From NCBI GenBank assembly GCA_937988775.1, contig CALKHP010000006.1, forward strand, positions 62,001-126,000: a DNA stretch of 64,000 nucleotides, read 5' to 3'. The DNA comes from an uncultured Alphaproteobacteria bacterium (GTDB lineage: Bacteria; Pseudomonadota; Alphaproteobacteria; Rhizobiales; Beijerinckiaceae). Below, in pieces: positions 58,405 through 64,000 of this stretch (positions are counted from its first letter, which is position 1; every line of letters begins with the position of its first letter). Under the pieces are notes generated by a model. It was not told the DNA's origin. It did not search any database and saw only the letters and a program-made list of their open reading frames with translations. A program made the translations under genes and the position numbers.

Positions 58405-59052
58405 TCACGACTTGTTCAGCAGCGGATCGATCAGCTTTTCCAGCGCTTCGGGCTCGATGGCGCCGCGCTGGATCTTGCCGTTGATGAAGAAGGTCGGCGT
58501 TGAATTGACGCCGAGCTTGTCGGAGGCCAGTTGCCGCGTGGCGTTGATGGCGTCGAAAATCTTCTGGTCCTTCAGGCAGGCCTCGAAGCTCTCCTGCGTG
58601 AAGCCGGCCTGCTTGACGGTGGCGAGCAGCGCATCGACCGGCTTGTCGACGAAAGCCCAGTTTTCCTGCTGGTCGAACAGCAGATCGGTGACGGGGTAGT
58701 ATTTTCCCGGGCCCGCGCAGCGCGCCAGCATGAAGCCGGCGGTCGCCAGCGGATCGAGCGGGAATTCGCGCAGGATGAAGCGCACCTTGCCGGTGTCGAT
58801 ATATTTCGACTTGAGGATGGGGAAGGTCTTCTCGTGGAAATGCGCGCAATGCGAGCAGGTCATCGAGGCATATTCGATGATGGTGACGGGTGCATCCGCC
58901 TTGCCGAGCACCTCGTCGCCAAGCACGCTCGGCTTGGCGAGTTCGGCCGCGATGTCGGTTTGCGCCCAGGCGGAGCCGGCAAAGGTCAGGGCGCCGGCCA
59001 ATGCGAGACCGTTGCGGGCGAGCGCCCGGCGGCTGAAATGTCGAGAGGTCAT
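58405..59052 (-). CDS. DsbA-family thiol:disulfide oxidoreductase
   Basis: A 215-residue exported thioredoxin-fold protein. The signal peptide covers about the first 31 residues (SRRALARNGLALAGALTFAG then SAWAQ), with a twin-arginine-like RR. The active site is EYASMTCSHCAHFHEKTFPI (CxxC, about residue 73). STPTFFINGKIQRGAIEPE carries the cis-Pro loop. This type (thioredoxin_4) forms disulfides in periplasmic proteins. It follows the DciA-like gene on the same strand. Confidence 0.93.
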   Translation of the reverse strand: MTSRHFSRRALARNGLALAGALTFAGSAWAQTDIAAELAKPSVLGDEVLGKADAPVTIIEYASMTCSHCAHFHEKTFPILKSKYIDTGKVRFILREFPLDPLATAGFMLARCAGPGKYYPVTDLLFDQQENWAFVDKPVDALLATVKQAGFTQESFEACLKDQKIFDAINATRQLASDKLGVNSTPTFFINGKIQRGAIEPEALEKLIDPLLNKS

Positions 59053-59123
59053 GCGATTATTGTCTCCGTATCGTGCCATGAAATGCACCCATCGGGTAAA
59101 TTGCGGCAACTGCACGGCATGAT

Positions 59124-59636
59124 CTAGTCACGCTTTGCTGATCGCGACGAGATGACAGCTTCTCCCAGCCGCAGCAAGGCGGCGCCGAGCTTTTCCTCGG
59201 TTCCGCCAACGAGGCCGGTCAGCGCCGCGCGCTCCTCCGGTGCCAGCGGGCGCGGAGCGGGCCGGGCGGTGCTGCGCGGCCGCGTCACCGGCCCCTGCTT
59301 GATCAGCACGCGGCCGATGCAGCGCCAGCCAAACAGCGCGTTGATGCGCTCGATGATCAGCGCCTTGGCGTAATCGAATTCGAGCGCGAACGCGCCCTCG
59401 ACGCGCACCACCAGGGTTGCGGCCTGCATGGCCTGCTCCGGATCGTCACCGCCCGGCCGGCGCGGCCATTTGATCTCGATCGGCTGCGAGCCGGCCGCGA
59501 GGCGCGGGCCCGCCACCGCCTCCCATTGCCGCAGCACGTCGCCGGCGACGAAGCCCTGCTTGCGCAGTGCGGCTTCGATGCAGCCGTCGATCAGCGCGGC
59601 GAGGGGGCGCGCGCTGAGTTTGCGGGGGGTGGCCAT
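59124..59636 (-). CDS. DUF721 / DciA-like protein
   Basis: A 170-residue protein starting MATPRKLSARPLAALIDGCI. The DUF721 region includes GFVAGDVLRQWEAVAGPRLA and a hydrophobic KH-like fold (ALEFDYAKALIIERINALFG, IGRVLIKQGP). DUF721 includes DciA, which loads the replicative helicase in bacteria lacking DnaC; that role is likely here but the alphaproteobacterial branch is divergent. It is divergent from mutY with an 87-base gap. Confidence 0.9.
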   Translation of the reverse strand: MATPRKLSARPLAALIDGCIEAALRKQGFVAGDVLRQWEAVAGPRLAAGSQPIEIKWPRRPGGDDPEQAMQAATLVVRVEGAFALEFDYAKALIIERINALFGWRCIGRVLIKQGPVTRPRSTARPAPRPLAPEERAALTGLVGGTEEKLGAALLRLGEAVISSRSAKRD

Positions 59637-59723
59637 GGCCGATCTCGTCTCCGGGCGTGAGGATTGCGAGGTTCTGGGCAGATTCTTGTCGCATCGCGCG
59701 CGCGCTGACAGTACAGGCTCGGC

Positions 59724-60776
59724 ATGCCAAGCGGAAGCGCCATCGACCCCGACATCCTGCTGGCCTGGTACGATCGCCATGCCAGGCGGCTGCCGTGGCG
59801 CGCGCGCCCGGGCGAGCAGCCGGACCCGTATCACGTCTGGCTCTCGGAGATCATGCTGCAACAGACCACCGTGCCGGCGGTGAAGAACTATTACGAAAAA
59901 TTCCTCACGCTCTGGCCGCGTGTCGAGGATCTGGCCGCCGCGCCAGCCGATGCGGTGATGGCGGCCTGGGCCGGGCTTGGCTATTACGCCCGCGCCCGCA
60001 ACCTGCATGCCTGCGCGAAAGCGGTGGCGGACGACCATGGCGGCCGCTTTCCCGATAGCGAGGAAGGTTTGCGCGCGCTGCCCGGCATCGGCGCCTATAC
60101 GGCGGCGGCGATCGCGGCCATCGCCTTCGGCCGCCGCGCCGTGGTGGTCGATGGCAATATCGAGCGCGTCGTGACGCGGCTCAACCGGCTGGCCGAACCG
60201 CTGCCCGGCGCCAAGCCGGCGATCCGCGCCCTGACCGATGCGATCACGCCGGACCGGCGCGCCGGCGATTTCGCGCAAGCCATGATGGATCTCGGCGCGA
60301 CGATCTGCACGCCGCGCAAGCCCGCTTGCGTGCTGTGCCCGTGGCAGGAGCCTTGCGCGGCGCGTGCGGCCGGCGACCAGGTGCTCTATCCGGTCAAGGC
60401 GGCGAAGCGCGCCGTGCCGGTCCGGCGCGGCGCGGCCTTTGTGGCGGTGCGCGCCGATGGCGCCGTACTGGTGCGCCGCCGCCCGGAAAGCGGCCTGCTC
60501 GGCGGCATGCTCGAGGTGCCGGGCAGCGCCTGGCGCGCCGATGCGCCGTTGCCGAAGCGGCCGGAAGCGCCGCCGCTTGCCGGCGACTGGCGCGCGTGCC
60601 TCGCGCCCGCGACCCACGTCTTCACGCATTTCCGGCTGGAGTTGACGGTGTTTAGCGGCGCGTTCGGGCAGGAGATCGCGGCGCCGGACGGATTGCGCTG
60701 GCTGCCGGCGGTGGAGATCGCCACGGCGGCCTTCCCGACCGCGATGCGCAAGGTGCTGGCGGTGGCGTTCGACTGA
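59724..60776 (+). CDS. mutY: A/G-specific adenine glycosylase
   Basis: MutY removes adenine mispaired with 8-oxoguanine. The 350-residue protein has SEIMLQQTTVPAVKNYYEKF, the helix-hairpin-helix LPGIGAYTAAAIAAIAFG and catalytic Asp in VVVDGNIERVVTR. The 4Fe-4S cysteines are CTPRKPACVLCPWQEPC (C-x6-C-x2-C-x5-C). A C-terminal NUDIX-like domain (about residues 230-350) recognises 8-oxoG. All key residues are present. Confidence 0.97.
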   Translation: MPSGSAIDPDILLAWYDRHARRLPWRARPGEQPDPYHVWLSEIMLQQTTVPAVKNYYEKFLTLWPRVEDLAAAPADAVMAAWAGLGYYARARNLHACAKAVADDHGGRFPDSEEGLRALPGIGAYTAAAIAAIAFGRRAVVVDGNIERVVTRLNRLAEPLPGAKPAIRALTDAITPDRRAGDFAQAMMDLGATICTPRKPACVLCPWQEPCAARAAGDQVLYPVKAAKRAVPVRRGAAFVAVRADGAVLVRRRPESGLLGGMLEVPGSAWRADAPLPKRPEAPPLAGDWRACLAPATHVFTHFRLELTVFSGAFGQEIAAPDGLRWLPAVEIATAAFPTAMRKVLAVAFD

Positions 60777-60784
60777 GCGCGTGG

Positions 60785-60954
60785 GTGCCGGGTCAAGCCC
60801 GGCACAAGACGGTGGCGATTCCTCAACGGTCTTGCCCCGGACCTGATCCGGGGCCCAGCCGTCGCGCCTGTCCGCTCGGGATGGGCCTGCCCATGATGGT
60901 GGAGGAGAGGGCTCCAAACCTTCCAGCCGTCATCGGCGGACTTGATCCGCCGAT
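60785..60954. repeat. Repeat cluster after mutY with composite repeat copy 5
   Basis: A TGCCGGGTCAAGCCCGGCA palindrome (about 60786-60804) and CCCCGGACCTGATCCGGGG (60834-60852) precede a composite element: a shortened ATGGGCCTGCCCAT hairpin (60881-60894) and ATCGGCGGACT...CCGAT (60932-60954). The first hairpin has lost its inner stem. The mutY-ccrM gap (60777-61082) holds no gene. Confidence 0.8.
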
Positions 60955-60984
60955 CCCGCTTCGGAAAGCCTCGCGGTGACCAGT

Positions 60985-61070
60985 GTCATTCCCGACGCGC
61001 GATAGCGCGATCGGGAATCCAGGAGTCGTTGGCGCCTCGGCCTCTGGATTCCCGCCTGAGCGGGAATGAC
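60985..61070. repeat. GTCATTCCCG-type long palindromic repeat, copy 3
   Basis: It matches copy 1 in order and orientation: GTCATTCCCGACGCGCGATA at the left and GAGCGGGAATGAC at the right. It ends 12 bases before the ccrM stop. Confidence 0.8.
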
Positions 61071-61082
61071 ACTATGTGCGGT

Positions 61083-62252
61083 TCAGGCGGCGAGCGCGCG
61101 CCGCATCTCGCCGCGCAGCGCATCGATCGGCGCGAGCGCGTCATGCTGCTCGAAATGCCAGAAGGTCCAGCCGTTGCACGCCGGCAGGCCCTGCACGAGC
61201 GCGCCGATCTTGTGGATCGAGCCGATGATGCCGTTGGCCATCACCGTGCCGTCCGGGCGCACGATCGCCTTGTGGCGGCGCTTGCTGTCGCACAACACCG
61301 TGCCGGGACCGATCATGCCGGCCTCGACCACCGCCGCGAAGGCGACACGCGGCTCGTCGCGTTTCGCCGTGGGGAGCGCGGTCAGGGCGTCGGCGAGCGG
61401 CTCGACGGCGGCGATACGGGCGCGTGCCGCCGCAGCGTATCCCGGATCGCGTTCGAGGCCGATGAAACGGCGTCCGAGCTTCTTGGCGACCGCGCCGGTC
61501 GTGCCGGTGCCGAAGAACGGGTCGAGCACCACGTCGCCCGGGTTGGACGCCGCCATGATGACGCGCGCCAGCAGCGCCTCGGGTTTCTGGGTCGGGTGGG
61601 TCTTGGCGCCGTTGGCGTCCTTCAGGCGCTCGGCCCCGGTGCATAGCGGCAGGAACCAGTCGGAACGGGCCTGCACATCCTCGTTGCCGGCCTTCAGCGC
61701 CTCGTAATTGAAGGTGTAGCGCTTGGCATTGGCGTCGCGGCTCGCCCAGATCATCGTTTCATGGGCGTTGGTGAAGCGGCGGCCGCGAAAATTCGGCATC
61801 GGGTTAGCCTTGCGCCATACGATGTCGTTGAGCAGCCAGAAGCCGAGATCCTGCAACGCGGCGCCGACGCGGAAAATATTGTGGTAGGAGCCGATCACCC
61901 ACAGCGTCGCGTCCGGCTTCATCACGCGGCGGCAGGCGGAAAGCCAGGCGCGGGTGAAGGTGTCGTATTCGGCGAAGCTCGAGAACTGGTCCCAGGCATC
62001 GTCGACCGCATCGACCAGGCTGTGGTCGGGCCGGTGCAGCGCGCCTTCGAGTTGCAGGTTGTAGGGCGGGTCGGCGAAGATCATGTCGACCGAGGCCGGC
62101 GGCAGCCGCCCGAGCGAGGCAATGCACTCGCCGATCACGACACGGTCGAGAAAACCGTTTATTTCCGAAGGCGGGACAACCGCCGAAGCCGCGGTACGCA
62201 GTACCTGATTCCGTGGCTTCGGACCGGTGGCCCCGGATCGCGCGATACGCAT
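61083..62252 (-). CDS. ccrM: CcrM-type adenine-specific DNA methyltransferase (GANTC)
   Basis: A 389-residue beta-class N6-adenine methyltransferase. Motif IV is IFADPPYNLQL (about residue 60), WVIGSYHNIFRVG and WLLNDIVWRKANPMPNFRGR follow, and the SAM site is VLDPFFGTGTTGAVAKKLGR (about residue 240). The C-terminal 80 residues form the RAMA-like domain ending NGWTFWHFE. CcrM methylates GANTC late in the cell cycle. It follows rnhB on the same strand by 77 bases. Confidence 0.96.
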   Translation of the reverse strand: MRIARSGATGPKPRNQVLRTAASAVVPPSEINGFLDRVVIGECIASLGRLPPASVDMIFADPPYNLQLEGALHRPDHSLVDAVDDAWDQFSSFAEYDTFTRAWLSACRRVMKPDATLWVIGSYHNIFRVGAALQDLGFWLLNDIVWRKANPMPNFRGRRFTNAHETMIWASRDANAKRYTFNYEALKAGNEDVQARSDWFLPLCTGAERLKDANGAKTHPTQKPEALLARVIMAASNPGDVVLDPFFGTGTTGAVAKKLGRRFIGLERDPGYAAAARARIAAVEPLADALTALPTAKRDEPRVAFAAVVEAGMIGPGTVLCDSKRRHKAIVRPDGTVMANGIIGSIHKIGALVQGLPACNGWTFWHFEQHDALAPIDALRGEMRRALAA

Positions 62253-62329
62253 GACGCTGAACCGTTTACGCTACTGACGGTCGCGACTATGGGCGGCTCA
62301 GGGTGAAGGCGCGGTTTACTGCTCGAATT

Positions 62330-62944
62330 TTATGGTGTCCCGTTTTTGCACGGTGCGAAGCTGCGGCGATGATGGCCTGAGACGCCATGCTCGACGATCG
62401 CTTTGCGGTGCAGCACCGTGCCGTAGCCCTTGTGGACCTCGAACGCATAGGCCGGGCAGGCGGCGCCAAGCCGGCGCATCAGCCGGTCGCGCGACACTTT
62501 GGCGATGATCGAGGCGGCGGCGATCGAGGCGCTGAGCCCGTCGCCGCCGATAATCGCCTCGGCCGGACAGACCAGGCCCATCGGCACGTCGCGCCCGTCG
62601 ATCAGCGCGTGGTCGGGCTGGATGGCAAGCGCCGCCAGCGCGCGGCGCATGGCGAGGAAGGTCGCTTGCAGGATGTTGATCTCGTCGATGGTGGCCGGCG
62701 GCACCAGCGCCAGGCTGACGGCGAGCGCATCGCGCATGATGATGTCGTGCAGCGCCTCGCGGGCGGCCTCGCTCATGCGCTTGGAATCGTCTAGCCCCGC
62801 CGGCAGGCGCGCAGGGTCGAGGATCACCGCCGCCGCTGCGACCGGCCCGGCGAGCGGCCCGCGCCCGGCCTCGTCGACGCCCGCGACATGGCGCAGGCCG
62901 CTGAGCTTGAGCGCGTTTTCGCGCAGGTAGTCCGGCTTGGTCAC
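62330..62944 (-). CDS. rnhB: Ribonuclease HII
   Basis: RNase HII removes ribonucleotides from DNA. The 204-residue enzyme starts at GTG 62944 (TKPDYLRENALKLSG). Catalytic acidic residues appear in VAGVDEAGRGPLAGPV (Asp, Glu) and HALIDGRDVPMGL (Asp), and ASIIAKVSRDRLMRRLG with the DSKRMSE block is typical. It lies 10 bases after the radical SAM gene and upstream of ccrM, probably in one operon. Confidence 0.96.
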   Translation of the reverse strand: MTKPDYLRENALKLSGLRHVAGVDEAGRGPLAGPVAAAAVILDPARLPAGLDDSKRMSEAAREALHDIIMRDALAVSLALVPPATIDEINILQATFLAMRRALAALAIQPDHALIDGRDVPMGLVCPAEAIIGGDGLSASIAAASIIAKVSRDRLMRRLGAACPAYAFEVHKGYGTVLHRKAIVEHGVSGHHRRSFAPCKNGTP

Positions 62945-62954
62945 GGGATGGCTC

Positions 62955-64000
62955 TCAGAACAGATTCAACTGGCCGCCCGGCAGCACCGGCGGCTGAAAC
63001 AGGTCGGTGCGCAGCTTTGTGCGCTTGCGGTTGAAGCCGATGCGGTCGGCGGCCATCTCGAAGCGCCGCCCGGTCATCCAGGCATAGGGGCCTTGTCCGG
63101 TCATGCGCTTACCCCAGGTCGCATCGTAATCCTTGCCGCCGCGTGTCGAGCGCACCAGCGACATCACGTGCCGGAGCTTGCCCGGCGCGTGTTCCAGCAG
63201 CCATTCGCGGAACAGGTCGCGGATTTCAAGCGGCAGGCGCAGCATGACATAGCCGGCCTCGCGCGCGCCGGCCGCGTGCGCCGCTTCCAGTATGCGGTCG
63301 ATCTCGGCGTCGTTGATGCCGGGGATCACCGGCGCGACCAGCACCGTCACCGGGATGCCGGCGCGAGAAAGCTCGCGGATCGTCGCCAGCCGGCGCTCGG
63401 GTGTCGCCGCGCGCGGCTCGAGCGCGCGCGCCAGCTTGCGGTCGAGGCTGGTGACCGAAATCGCCACCTTGGCGAGACCGCGCGCCGCCATCGGTTGCAG
63501 CAGGTCGATATCGCGCGCGACCAGCGCCGATTTGGTGACGATGCCGACCGGATGGTTGGTTCGTGCCAGCACCTCGAGCAGGCCGCGCATCACGCGGTAT
63601 TCGCGCTCGATCGGCTGGTACGGATCGGTATTGGTGCCGATCGCCATGGTGCGCGGCTGGTAGGAGGGGGCGGCCAGTTCCCGCTCGAGCAGGGCCGGCA
63701 GGTCCGGCTTGACGAACAGTTTGCTCTCGAAATCGAGCCCCGGCGACAGGCCCATATAGGCGTGCGTCGGGCGCGCGAAGCAATACACGCAGCCATGCTC
63801 GCAGCCGCGATACGGGTTGAGCGAGCGGTCGAAGGAGATGTCGGGCGAATCGTTGCGCGTGATCGCGGTTTTCGCCTTCTCGACCGTCACCTCGGTCTTG
63901 AACGGTGGCAGGTCCTCGCTGCTGCCCCAGCCGTCATCGGCGATCTCGCGCGTGTGCTGCTCGTAGCGCCCGCTCGCATTACTGACCGCGCCGCGCCCGC
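62955..64000 (-). CDS. PA0069-family radical SAM protein, 5' end missing
   Basis: The frame runs off the right edge; about 348 codons are present. Residues just inside the edge read GAVSNASGRYEQHTREIADD, the family N-terminal block, so only a short stretch is lost. The cluster motif is YRGCEHGCVYCFARPTHAY (CxxxCxxC), followed by IGTNTDPYQPIEREYRVMR, VTKSALVARDIDLL and VAPVIPGINDAEID. These proteins resemble spore photoproduct lyase/SplB but their substrate is unknown. It precedes rnhB and ccrM on the same strand. Confidence 0.92.
   Translation of the reverse strand, partial: GRGAVSNASGRYEQHTREIADDGWGSSEDLPPFKTEVTVEKAKTAITRNDSPDISFDRSLNPYRGCEHGCVYCFARPTHAYMGLSPGLDFESKLFVKPDLPALLERELAAPSYQPRTMAIGTNTDPYQPIEREYRVMRGLLEVLARTNHPVGIVTKSALVARDIDLLQPMAARGLAKVAISVTSLDRKLARALEPRAATPERRLATIRELSRAGIPVTVLVAPVIPGINDAEIDRILEAAHAAGAREAGYVMLRLPLEIRDLFREWLLEHAPGKLRHVMSLVRSTRGGKDYDATWGKRMTGQGPYAWMTGRRFEMAADRIGFNRKRTKLRTDLFQPPVLPGGQLNLF

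Noticed and set aside
59637..60917. Long N-terminal extension of the DciA-like gene antisense to mutY
   Set aside because: The extension overlaps the complete mutY gene and is not part of the DUF721 family; the ATG at 59636 is the natural start.

Overview
The window is GC-rich, tightly packed chromosomal DNA from an alphaproteobacterium, most likely of the order Hyphomicrobiales (Rhizobiales). Markers for this are a CcrM-type methyltransferase in a cluster with rnhB, an F0 operon (atpI-B-E-F'-F) lacking the F1 genes, the aa3 oxidase cluster coxB-ctaD-ctaB-coxF-ctaG-coxC-DUF983-surf1, small proteins DUF4170 and DUF2093, a split glycine decarboxylase (gcvPA/gcvPB), and an ECF41 sigma factor pair. 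Genus cannot be named from the sequence alone. Almost everything is core or housekeeping. No transposase, integrase, prophage gene or tRNA was seen.

Layout. 0-4.5 kb: lipid A/Kdo genes (a CysQ/IMPase-like phosphatase cut by the left edge, DUF4170, DUF374 acyltransferase, waaA, lpxK) and DUF2093. 4.5-8.2 kb: an ABC-2 exporter pair, two short tandem-repeat tracts, a 16-repeat type I-C-like CRISPR array with no cas genes in view, and a small membrane protein. 8.4-13.2 kb: xseA, purD, gshA. 13.5-16.1 kb: methionine importer metNIQ. 16.2-21.7 kb: a palindromic element, an EamA transporter and a four-gene polyamine-type ABC importer. 22-30.8 kb: rnhA-thrB-ispH, a KefB/C-type antiporter, a DUF937 protein, a LysR regulator, a thioesterase, a peroxiredoxin and a DsbD-N domain protein. 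30.9-36.6 kb: YqgE/AlgH, a membrane PAS-GGDEF-EAL protein, a RimJ-like acetyltransferase and thrC. 36.7-43.2 kb: cytochrome aa3 oxidase structural and assembly genes. 43.3-49.6 kb: an IalB-like protein, a lipoprotein, then a tandem glycine riboswitch driving gcvT-H-PA-PB. 49.7-51.6 kb: the ECF41 sigma factor with its carboxymuconolactone decarboxylase-like partner and a match to the ECF41 promoter motif. 51.8-54.4 kb: F0 ATP synthase. 54.6-64 kb: smc, dsbA, dciA-like, mutY, ccrM, rnhB and a radical SAM gene cut by the right edge.

Functional links: the 0-4.2 kb genes add Kdo and the 4'-phosphate to lipid A; the 36-43 kb cluster makes and assembles terminal oxidase, whose proton gradient feeds the F0 sector at 52-54 kb; the gcv operon is switched on by glycine through its riboswitch; metNIQ imports methionine; smc, mutY, ccrM, rnhA, rnhB and xseA maintain the chromosome.

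The intergenic DNA is rich in palindromic repeats, including a composite double hairpin present five times. The points most worth following up are the orphan CRISPR array, the ECF41 locus with its promoter, and the repeat families. I did not find convincing evidence of an entirely new system.
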